NCBI RefSeq assembly: GCF_042678145.1
Contig: NZ_JBHUDG010000002.1
Coordinates: 124,001-188,000 of the forward strand
Direction: 5' to 3'
Length of the DNA stretch: 64,000 nucleotides
DNA from: Pseudopedobacter beijingensis
GTDB lineage: Bacteria; Bacteroidota; Bacteroidia; Sphingobacteriales; Sphingobacteriaceae
Under the pieces are notes generated by a model. That model saw nothing but the letters and a program-made list of their open reading frames with translations, did no database searches and was not told the DNA's origin. Made by a program: the position numbers and the translations under genes. Below are positions 16,288-23,856 of the stretch, in pieces (positions within the stretch are counted from its first letter, which is position 1; each line of letters starts with the position of its first letter).

Positions 16288-19083
16288 ATGGACGAAATGG
16301 ATAGTTTATCATATTTAAGTAACGCAGACTCAGCATATATAGATTCATTATACCAATCTTATAAAGAAGATCCACAATCAGTAGATTTCGGCTGGCAAAA
16401 ATTTTTTGAAGGGTTCGATTTTGGTTTGCAATCAGATCAGGATGGTAACGTACCTCAACCGGTTATTTCTGGGGCAACTCCAGATCATGTTTTAAAAGAA
16501 ATTAATGTACTTAACATGATCAATGGTTTTAGAACCAGAGGGCATTTATTTACCAAGACCAATCCGGTTAGGGAAAGAAGAAAATATTACCCTGGCAAAG
16601 AACTGGAGACTTTTGGATTAAGTGATGCAGATTTAGATACCGTGTTTAATGCGGGAGTAGAATTGGGGCTTGGTCCGGCAAAGCTTCGTGACATTTATCA
16701 ACTGCTGAATGAGACTTATTGTGAGTCTATCGGTGTTGAATATAGGTACATGCGTAACCCGCTTAAGTTTAAGTGGTTTGAGGAGCGTATGGAACTGTCG
16801 AGAAACAAACCGCAATTTGATGTAGAGAAGAAGAAAAGAATTCTTCAGAAATTAAATCAGGCCGTTGTTTTCGAAAGCTTCTTAGGAACTAAGTTCTTAG
16901 GACAAAAAAGATTCTCTCTTGAGGGGGCAGAGGCCCTGATTCCTGCCTTGGATTCTGTAATTGAAAAAGGAGCAGAGTTAGGTATTGAAGAGTTTACAAT
17001 AGGTATGGCTCACCGTGGGCGTTTAAATGTTTTAACAAACATCATGGGGAAAACCTATAAAGATGTATTCTCTGAATTTGAAGGAAAGTATAATAAAGAT
17101 CTTCCATTTGGAGGTGACGTTAAATATCACTTAGGTTTTTCAACCGATGTAGAAACTTCTTCCAATAAAAAGGTACACTTGAGTTTGTGTCCTAATCCAT
17201 CGCATTTAGAAACTGTAGCTGCCGTAGTAGAAGGTATTACAAGGTCTAAAACAGATATGAAATATGGAAAAGACTACACTAGAATTGCTCCTATTGTTAT
17301 ACATGGTGATGCTTCTGTGGCTGGACAAGGTTTGGTTTATGAGGTATTACAAATGTCTAAATTAGATGCATATACTACAGGTGGTACTATTCATTTGGTT
17401 ATCAATAATCAAATAGGTTTTACGACTAACTATAAAGACGCCAGATCTTCGACATACTGTACAGATATAGCAAAAGTAACGCTATCACCTGTTTTCCATG
17501 TCAATGGAGATGATGTAGAGGCATTAGTTTATGCTATTAACATGGCTGTAGAATATCGTCAGCGTTTTCATAACGATGTTTTTATAGATATTCTTTGTTA
17601 TAGAAGATATGGGCATAACGAGTCTGACGAGCCAAGGTTTACACAACCCTTGCTTTATAAGCAGATCGAAAAACACCCTAACCCCAGAGAAATTTATGTA
17701 GATAAATTAAAAGCTCAGGGAACTGTAGATGCCAATCTGGCAAAACAAATGGATAAAGAGTTTAGGGAGTTGTTACAAGAGCGCTTAAACGAATCTAAAG
17801 AAGATCCGGGAGCTCCTGTAAATCCAACATATTCCGGTGCTTGGAGCGAATTACGATTGTCTACCAAAGAAGATTTTCTGGAATCTCCGGATACGAGTGT
17901 AGACGAGAAAACATTTGTAGAAATAGCTAATAAGATTACTACACTTCCTACCGATAAAAAATTCCTTTCTAAGGTAGACCGTTTGTTCTCTGACAGAAAG
18001 AAAATGATTGAACAAAAATCATTTGATTGGGCAATGGGAGAGTTAATGGCTTATGGAACTACAGTTAACGAAGGAAGAAGAGTAAGGATCTCCGGGCAGG
18101 ATGTGGAGAGAGGAACATTTTCACACAGACATGCGGTTCTGCGTGTAGAAAAATCAGAAGAAGAGTACACACCATTACATCATATAAAAGAAGGACAGGG
18201 GTCATTTGAAATATATAACTCTCACCTTTCGGAATATGGAGTATTAGGTTTTGAATATGGTTATGCAATGGCAAATCCGTATTCATTAACTATTTGGGAA
18301 GCACAATTTGGCGATTTTGCTAATGGAGCGCAGATTGTTATAGATCAGTACATCTCTTCGGCAGAAACAAAATGGCAAAGAGGAAATGCGCTGGTAATGC
18401 TGTTGCCACATGGTTATGAGGGGCAAGGACCGGAGCACTCTTCGGCAAGGATCGAACGCTTTTTAGAGCTGTGTGCGGAGGACAATATGCAAATAACTTA
18501 TTGTTCTACGCCTTCTCAACTGTTCCATGCCTTACGCAGACAGTTAAAAAGAGATATCCGTAAACCGTTGATTAACTTCTCTCCAAAATCTTTATTGAGA
18601 AATCCTAAATGTGTATCGCCTTTAGAAGATTTTACAAAAGGTAAATTCAGAGAGGTAATAGATGACGCAGGTGTAAAAGCAAAAGACGTAAAACGAGTAG
18701 CAATCTGTTCTGGTAAAATCTACTACGATTTGCTGGAAGAAAGAGAAAAGAATAATAGAAAAGATGTTGCTTTAGTTAGGTTAGAGCAAATTTATCCTAC
18801 TCCATTTGAACAGCTGAACGCACTTCGTGAGAAATATAAACAGGCAGAATTTTATTGGGTACAGGAAGAACCTGAAAATAATGGACCTTGGCCTTTTATT
18901 TGCCGTGTATTCAGAAAATCGGAATTTAATTTTGAGGTAATTTCAAGAAGAGCAAGCAGTAGTCCGGCAACAGGTTTTGCAAAACAACATGCGGCAGAAC
19001 AGAATGAAATTATTTCAAAAGTATTTGATGTAGATGGTGCCAAAAAAGAATCGGCTACAGTAAAAAAAGGAAAAACTAAATAG
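16288..19083 (+). CDS. sucA: 2-oxoglutarate dehydrogenase E1
   Basis: Thiamine-diphosphate-dependent decarboxylase of the 2-oxoglutarate dehydrogenase complex (TCA cycle). The product from the ATG at 16288 is 931 aa, normal for E1o. It has the N-terminal E2-binding segment (YIDSLYQSYKEDPQSVDFGW), the ThDP pocket (MAHRGRLNVL; HGDASVAGQGLVYEVLQMSK, then INNQIGFTT), and the C-terminal half with SHRHAVLRVEKS and LLPHGYEGQGPEHSSARIER. A TTG at 16270 lies inside the -7 promoter box, so 16288 (or the ATG at 16297) is the real start. sucB follows after 28 bp, and the pair ends at a terminator. Confidence 0.97.
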   Translation: MDEMDSLSYLSNADSAYIDSLYQSYKEDPQSVDFGWQKFFEGFDFGLQSDQDGNVPQPVISGATPDHVLKEINVLNMINGFRTRGHLFTKTNPVRERRKYYPGKELETFGLSDADLDTVFNAGVELGLGPAKLRDIYQLLNETYCESIGVEYRYMRNPLKFKWFEERMELSRNKPQFDVEKKKRILQKLNQAVVFESFLGTKFLGQKRFSLEGAEALIPALDSVIEKGAELGIEEFTIGMAHRGRLNVLTNIMGKTYKDVFSEFEGKYNKDLPFGGDVKYHLGFSTDVETSSNKKVHLSLCPNPSHLETVAAVVEGITRSKTDMKYGKDYTRIAPIVIHGDASVAGQGLVYEVLQMSKLDAYTTGGTIHLVINNQIGFTTNYKDARSSTYCTDIAKVTLSPVFHVNGDDVEALVYAINMAVEYRQRFHNDVFIDILCYRRYGHNESDEPRFTQPLLYKQIEKHPNPREIYVDKLKAQGTVDANLAKQMDKEFRELLQERLNESKEDPGAPVNPTYSGAWSELRLSTKEDFLESPDTSVDEKTFVEIANKITTLPTDKKFLSKVDRLFSDRKKMIEQKSFDWAMGELMAYGTTVNEGRRVRISGQDVERGTFSHRHAVLRVEKSEEEYTPLHHIKEGQGSFEIYNSHLSEYGVLGFEYGYAMANPYSLTIWEAQFGDFANGAQIVIDQYISSAETKWQRGNALVMLLPHGYEGQGPEHSSARIERFLELCAEDNMQITYCSTPSQLFHALRRQLKRDIRKPLINFSPKSLLRNPKCVSPLEDFTKGKFREVIDDAGVKAKDVKRVAICSGKIYYDLLEEREKNNRKDVALVRLEQIYPTPFEQLNALREKYKQAEFYWVQEEPENNGPWPFICRVFRKSEFNFEVISRRASSSPATGFAKQHAAEQNEIISKVFDVDGAKKESATVKKGKTK

Positions 19084-19111
19084 TATTATATTATCACATA
19101 TATAACGTATT

Positions 19112-20632
19112 ATGAGCTTAGAAATAAAAGTGCCTGCCGTAGGAGAATCCATCACAGAAGTGATTTTATCAAAATGGATAAAGTCAGATGGAGATCAGGT
19201 AGAAATGGATGAAGTTATTGCAGAGCTTGAATCAGATAAGGCTACTTTCGAGCTAACAGCAGAAAGTGCCGGTGTTTTAACCACGGTTGCAAAAGAAGGC
19301 GATACTTTAGAAATAGGTGCTGTTGTAGCTAAGATAGATGATTCTGGAGCAGCAACTACTACTAAAGCAGAAAAGGCACCTACAACAGAGCAAAAAGAAA
19401 CATCAGCGCCAGTTCAGGGAGAAGCTAAAACCGTAGAACTAAAAGTTCCTTCGGTAGGCGAATCTATTGCAGAAGTAACTTTAACCAGATGGATTAAAGG
19501 TAACGGGGAGCAAGTGGAAATGGATGAAGTTATTGCCGAGTTGGAATCAGATAAAGCTACTTTTGAATTACCTGCTGAAGCTGCGGGAGTATTAACTACC
19601 ATCGCTAAAGAAGGTGATACTTTGGAAATAGGAGCTTTAGTAGCTACTATTGCAGCAGGAGCAACTTCAGGAGGTGCTACTCCAGCACCAAAAGAAGTTC
19701 AGGTAGAGTCTGCTCCTAAAACAGGATCTTCAAGTTATGCAGATGGAACTCCATCACCGGCAGCAGCTAAAATATTAGCTGAAAAAGGAATTGATCCTAA
19801 AGCTGTTCAGGGTTCAGGAGTTGATGGTCGTATCACAAAAGAAGATGCTAACAAAGCACAGGTAAGTGCTCCTCAAAAAACTGCTACTTCTGCACCAGCA
19901 GTAACGACATCAAATGTTGCTGCAAGTGGAGATAGAAATGAACGTCGTGAGAAAATGACGTCGTTAAGAAAAACAATAGCTAAGCGTTTGGTTTCAGTTA
20001 AAAATGAAACAGCTATGTTAACCACTTTTAACGAGGTAAACATGGCGCCAGTTATGGAGCTTAGAAAAAAATATAAAGACTCTTTTAAAGAAAAACACGG
20101 AGTAGGTTTAGGCTTTATGTCTTTCTTTACCAAAGCAGTTACCGAAGCATTGAAAGATTTTCCTGCTGTAGGGGCAAAAATAGACGGTGATGAGATTGTT
20201 TATAGCGATTTTGCAGATGTTTCAATTGCAGTTTCGGCACCTAAAGGTTTAGTTGTTCCGGTGATTAGAAATGCAGATAAGTTATCTTTAGCTGGAATAG
20301 AAAAAGAGGTAATTAACTTGGCAACCAAAGCCAGAGATAATAAGTTAAGTATTGAAGAAATGACCGGAGGGAATTTTACCATTACTAACGGTGGTATCTT
20401 TGGTTCGATGATGTCAACACCGATTATCAATGCGCCGCAATCCGCTATTTTGGGAATGCACAATATTGTGGAAAGACCCGTGGCAGAAAATGGACAGGTG
20501 GTTATCAGACCAATGATGTACCTTGCATTATCTTATGACCACAGAATAATAGACGGAAGAGAGTCGGTAGGATTTCTTGTAAGAGTAAAACAGCTATTAG
20601 AAGACCCGGCAAGATTACTATTGGGAGTTTAA
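19112..20632 (+). CDS. sucB: dihydrolipoyl succinyltransferase E2 with two lipoyl domains
   Basis: Core acyltransferase of the 2-oxoglutarate dehydrogenase complex. In order: lipoyl domain 1 (residues 2-78, lipoyl Lys44 in ESDKA), an Ala/Thr/Glu-rich linker, lipoyl domain 2 (about 107-180, Lys148 in ESDKA), a second linker, the E3-binding domain (SPAAAKILAEKGIDPKAV, then DGRITKEDA), and the catalytic domain ending SYDHRIIDGRESVGFL with the active-site His. The two lipoyl domains are very alike, so they look like a recent duplication. Most E2o have one. The start ATG is 28 bp after sucA. Confidence 0.96.
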   Translation: MSLEIKVPAVGESITEVILSKWIKSDGDQVEMDEVIAELESDKATFELTAESAGVLTTVAKEGDTLEIGAVVAKIDDSGAATTTKAEKAPTTEQKETSAPVQGEAKTVELKVPSVGESIAEVTLTRWIKGNGEQVEMDEVIAELESDKATFELPAEAAGVLTTIAKEGDTLEIGALVATIAAGATSGGATPAPKEVQVESAPKTGSSSYADGTPSPAAAKILAEKGIDPKAVQGSGVDGRITKEDANKAQVSAPQKTATSAPAVTTSNVAASGDRNERREKMTSLRKTIAKRLVSVKNETAMLTTFNEVNMAPVMELRKKYKDSFKEKHGVGLGFMSFFTKAVTEALKDFPAVGAKIDGDEIVYSDFADVSIAVSAPKGLVVPVIRNADKLSLAGIEKEVINLATKARDNKLSIEEMTGGNFTITNGGIFGSMMSTPIINAPQSAILGMHNIVERPVAENGQVVIRPMMYLALSYDHRIIDGRESVGFLVRVKQLLEDPARLLLGV

Positions 20633-20654
20633 AATAAGTTGTTGAAATCATAAT

Positions 20655-20691
20655 AAAAAACCTTCGGATATTTTAAATTCGGAGGTTTTTT
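20655..20691 (+). terminator. intrinsic terminator of sucAB
   Basis: aaaaaaccttcgg pairs with ttcggaggtttttt around an AT-rich loop and ends in a T-run, directly after sucB. Confidence 0.75.
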
Positions 20692-20779
20692 GCTTTACGG
20701 GATGCGAACCAATACTTTTTGTAATATCTTATTTGAAACCATATTTCCCGTTTAAATAATCAGGTAATTTTCAATAGCT

Positions 20780-20815
20780 TTTGAGCGAAGAATCCCTATT
20801 TAATTCTTAATTTTG
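20780..20815 (+). promoter_or_regulatory. promoter of the GNAT-like gene
   Basis: -33 TTTG (20780-20783), a 24-bp spacer (slightly long), then -7 TAATTTTG (20808-20815), a perfect TAnnTTTG. The ATG is at 20823, so the transcript would be almost leaderless. Confidence 0.5.
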
Positions 20816-20822
20816 GCTTTAT

Positions 20823-21986
20823 ATGTATCTAGAGAAAGTTTCAAACCAACATACGGCAGAAGAGTTTATCAAATTTCCGGTAAAGCTTTATAAAGAAGAT
20901 TCAAATTATATAAGGCCTTTAGATAAAGATATTCAGTTTGTTTTTGATAAAGAGCAGAATAAGTACTTTAGGCATGGAGAGTGCGAAAGGTGGCTGTTAA
21001 GAGATTCTTCCCATAATGTGATTGGTAGAATTGCAGCGTTCATTAATAGAAAAACATTAAATACTTATGATCAGCCTACAGGAGGTTTAGGCTTTTTTGA
21101 GTGTATAGAGAATAAAGAAGCAGCTTTTTTACTTTTTGATACTGCTAAACAGTGGTTGGAAGATAAAGATATGGAAGCAATGGATGGCCCTATTAATTTT
21201 GGAGAAAGAGATAAGTGGTGGGGTTTGCTTGTAGATGGTTTTTATGAACCCTGTTACTGTTGCAACTATAATCCGAAATATTATCAGGATTTTTTTGAAG
21301 AGTATGGCTTTCAGCTGTATTTTAAGCAATTTACCTATTATAGGAAGGTTGGAGATAAATTGGCCGACAAGTACCTTAATAAAGCAAATCGTATATTTCA
21401 GGACCCTGATTACACATTTGAACATATCAAACTGAAAAATCTAGCGAAATATATAGAAGATTTCAGAACTGTATATAATAAAGCATGGGTAAAACATGCC
21501 GGGATAAAGGAAATGAGTTTAGCACAGGCTAAGGTAATTATGAACCAGTTACGACCAATTTTGGATGAGAAAATAGTATGGTTTACTTATTACAAAGGTG
21601 AGTGTGTTGGTTTTTTTGTGAGTATTCCTGAGCTCAACCAATTATTCAAACATGTTAACGGAAAACTGGATTGGATAGGTAAACTTAAATTGCTTTATCA
21701 TAAATGGAGAGGTACTAACAAAACAATGTATGGTATTGTCTTTGGTATTACGCCCGAACACCAGAGAAAAGGTGTTGAAGTTGCTATGATTGTTAAAGCA
21801 GCAGAAACCATTCAAGATACTGATAAAGTATTTTATAAAGATTTTCAGATGAATTGGATTGGAGACTTTAATCCGAAGATGATGAATGTGGCAGAACAAA
21901 TTGGAGGGCGTGTTTATAAAACGCACCATACTTACAGATATCTTTTTGATAGAACAAAAGAGTTTGAACGTTATCCGATGCTGTAA
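20823..21986 (+). CDS. GNAT-fold acyltransferase-like protein
   Basis: A 387-aa conserved Bacteroidota protein with no named function known to me. The C-terminal part (FGITPEHQRKGVEVAMIVKA, around residue 305-325) matches GNAT motif A, the acetyl-CoA pyrophosphate-binding loop. The N-terminal half (VSNQHTAEEFIKFPVKLYKE) is typical of a large GNAT-like family annotated only as N-acetyltransferase. No signal peptide. Substrate unknown. It has its own near-leaderless promoter. Confidence 0.75.
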   Translation: MYLEKVSNQHTAEEFIKFPVKLYKEDSNYIRPLDKDIQFVFDKEQNKYFRHGECERWLLRDSSHNVIGRIAAFINRKTLNTYDQPTGGLGFFECIENKEAAFLLFDTAKQWLEDKDMEAMDGPINFGERDKWWGLLVDGFYEPCYCCNYNPKYYQDFFEEYGFQLYFKQFTYYRKVGDKLADKYLNKANRIFQDPDYTFEHIKLKNLAKYIEDFRTVYNKAWVKHAGIKEMSLAQAKVIMNQLRPILDEKIVWFTYYKGECVGFFVSIPELNQLFKHVNGKLDWIGKLKLLYHKWRGTNKTMYGIVFGITPEHQRKGVEVAMIVKAAETIQDTDKVFYKDFQMNWIGDFNPKMMNVAEQIGGRVYKTHHTYRYLFDRTKEFERYPML

Positions 21987-22079
21987 CATATTTGTGTAAA
22001 ATGTAAGTAAGTTTGGGTAAAACAGATTGAGTAATAAGATTATATCTTTTAATAGTAAAACAAAATCATCCCTGTAAGT

Positions 22080-22101
22080 ATTATTTTTATTTTGTCTAAA
22101 T
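22080..22101. repeat. 22-nt sequence shared with 14522-14543
   Basis: Exact second copy of the AT-rich 22-mer upstream of cry, here 19 bp before a 46-codon membrane-protein ORF. See the entry at 14522. Confidence 0.4.
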
Positions 22102-22120
22102 TAGCGATAAGATAAGGATA

Positions 22121-22261
22121 ATGAAAGAAGTAAACAGACAAGCACAGAAAGCAAAAATAGTATCCTGGTTAAAAAAGGTAGGCTTTTTAGGTTTTCTATT
22201 TTTCCTGATTAAGGGATTGATATGGCTTGTTATATTTTATTTCATAGGAACCAATATTTAA
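22121..22261 (+). CDS. small single-pass membrane protein, 46 aa
   Basis: A 46-codon ORF: a basic amphipathic start (MKEVNRQAQKAKIVSWLKK), then an uninterrupted hydrophobic stretch from about residue 21 to 43 (GFLGFLFFLIKGLIWLVIFY). It ends 18 bp before the pdxJ ATG and is in good position to be co-transcribed. The one-helix positive-inside layout, the spacing and the AT-rich upstream element support a real gene. Function unknown; similar short proteins occur in related bacteria as far as I recall. Confidence 0.65.
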   Translation: MKEVNRQAQKAKIVSWLKKVGFLGFLFFLIKGLIWLVIFYFIGTNI

Positions 22262-22279
22262 AAAGAATATTTTTTAGTA

Positions 22280-23002
22280 ATGACAAAACTCTCAGTAAAC
22301 ATTAACAAAATAGCGACGCTAAGAAATTCGAGAGGGGGAAATAACCCTGATGTTTTAAAAACAGCTTTAGATTGTGAACGTTTTGGTGCCGAGGGGATAA
22401 CAGTACACCCACGTCCGGATGAGCGTCATATTCGTTATCAGGATGTCTATGATGTTAAAGCTGCAATAAAAACAGAATTTAATATAGAGGGAAATTGTCA
22501 GGAAGAAAAGTTTGTAAAACTGGTTTTAGACAATAAACCCGCACAAGTAACTTTAGTTCCCGATGCTTTAGGGCAGATAACCTCAAATCATGGTTGGGAT
22601 ACTATAAAACATCAGTCTTACCTGCAAGATATAATTGGTGTTTTTAAAGAAGCAGGTATCCGGGTTTCTATTTTTGTAGATCCGGTATTGGAAATGGTTG
22701 AGGCAGCCAAAACAACTGGGACAGACCGAATAGAACTTTATACAGAGGCCTATGCTACGGGGTATAAAGCAGATCGGGAGCAGGCAATTGCGCCGTATGT
22801 AGAGGCGGCTAAATTAGCGAATAAGTTAGATCTAGGGTTAAATGCGGGACACGATCTTGATTTAGAAAACCTGAAATATTTTGCAGATAATATCAGCGGC
22901 CTGTTAGAAGTGAGTATTGGTCACGCTTTAATCTGTGATGCATTGTATTTAGGTTTAGAGAATACTATCCAGAGATATTTGTATCAATTAAGAAAAGGAT
23001 AG
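22280..23002 (+). CDS. pdxJ: pyridoxine 5'-phosphate synthase
   Basis: Condenses 3-amino-2-oxopropyl phosphate with 1-deoxyxylulose 5-phosphate in the DXP-dependent vitamin B6 pathway. The 240-aa TIM barrel has LSVNINKIATLRNSRGGNNP (N-terminal phosphate and substrate site), GITVHPRPDERHIR (catalytic His region), and LGLNAGHDLDLENL with the second catalytic His. Length is normal. It follows a 46-aa membrane-protein ORF by 18 bp and ends at a perfect bidirectional terminator. Confidence 0.96.
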   Translation: MTKLSVNINKIATLRNSRGGNNPDVLKTALDCERFGAEGITVHPRPDERHIRYQDVYDVKAAIKTEFNIEGNCQEEKFVKLVLDNKPAQVTLVPDALGQITSNHGWDTIKHQSYLQDIIGVFKEAGIRVSIFVDPVLEMVEAAKTTGTDRIELYTEAYATGYKADREQAIAPYVEAAKLANKLDLGLNAGHDLDLENLKYFADNISGLLEVSIGHALICDALYLGLENTIQRYLYQLRKG

Positions 23003-23015
23003 ATACCAGAAAGTT

Positions 23016-23064
23016 CTATAAAACAAAAAAGCCTGAATTAAATTCAGGCTTTTTTGTTTTATAG
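23016..23064. terminator. bidirectional terminator, 24-bp perfect stem
   Basis: Two 24-nt arms (23016-23039 and 23041-23064), each containing gcctgaatt/aattcaggc flanked by A- and T-runs, are exact complements. The hairpin has A-runs upstream and T-runs downstream on both strands. It lies between the convergent pdxJ and the minus-strand lipoprotein gene, serving both. Confidence 0.92.
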
Positions 23065-23072
23065 CTTATTGA

Positions 23073-23609
23073 TTAAAGTCCAAATTTTACAGTATATACT
23101 GCTGTTAATTTAGCAGGCATAGGTGTATTGGTTGTGCTGTGTGCTTTCCCTTTAATGGTATAGCTAAATGTGTTTTTAACGAAATCTTGAATATTAATGT
23201 TTCCCCCTGTTACAGGAATATCAATAGAATATTTGTTAGTTGAATAATCAGTATTTGTAACGCTGGCTAAAACTTTTGATTCTAACCCGGCAGAACTTAT
23301 TTCAACAGATAGTTTTTCTAAAACTTTAAAGTTTACATCCGGATTTTGTTCCTTTAATTCAACTTTGATAGACTTTAGTGTTACGCTTTTTATTCCGGAA
23401 TATGAACTTAAGTCAATAGCAGAAATATTATCAGTACCGGCAATTTTCTGTTCACCAGTAGTTTCAATTTTTGGGATATCAATATTAATTGTTCCTGCAG
23501 GGATGTCTACATCCGCTTGAATGGCATCTTTTATTTTACTGCATGAGGTTAGTGCTATAAAAGCTATAACCATTAATCCCAGGATAGAATGTTTTTTGTG
23601 AGTTCTCAT
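23073..23609 (-). CDS. putative lipoprotein, unknown family
   Basis: A 178-aa predicted lipoprotein with a hydrophobic signal and lipobox ALTSC (Cys23). The mature part is rich in alternating hydrophobic and polar residues (beta pattern), Thr, Ser and Lys, for example VTLKSIKVELKEQNPDVNFK. It resembles DUF-type immunoglobulin-like or beta-sandwich lipoproteins, but I recognise no specific family. It is convergent with pdxJ and shares its terminator. Confidence 0.65.
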   Translation of the reverse strand: MRTHKKHSILGLMVIAFIALTSCSKIKDAIQADVDIPAGTINIDIPKIETTGEQKIAGTDNISAIDLSSYSGIKSVTLKSIKVELKEQNPDVNFKVLEKLSVEISSAGLESKVLASVTNTDYSTNKYSIDIPVTGGNINIQDFVKNTFSYTIKGKAHSTTNTPMPAKLTAVYTVKFGL

Positions 23610-23856
23610 TTTTTTTTGGTTTAAATAATATTTTACAAAAGTAATATAAAGTATTTTACTTTAATACATGTTTTTTGTGAAAATTTATTTATTTAACACC
23701 TTGGCTATCAGTGCTGTTTTAAAAATATAAGATTGAAACTTCTGTCCGTTTTTTCGGGCCAACGTAAAACCTTGATTATATAAGCAGTTTTTTAAAATAC
23801 GAATTACTTAAAGCGTTTTATTTTAGCTATTTTTGCCCGAAAAATTCAGATATTCA

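Noticed and set aside
23610..23856. Glycine riboswitch before gcvP
   Set aside because: No glycine aptamer-like paired elements were found, and the expected transcript leader is only about 15-20 nt.
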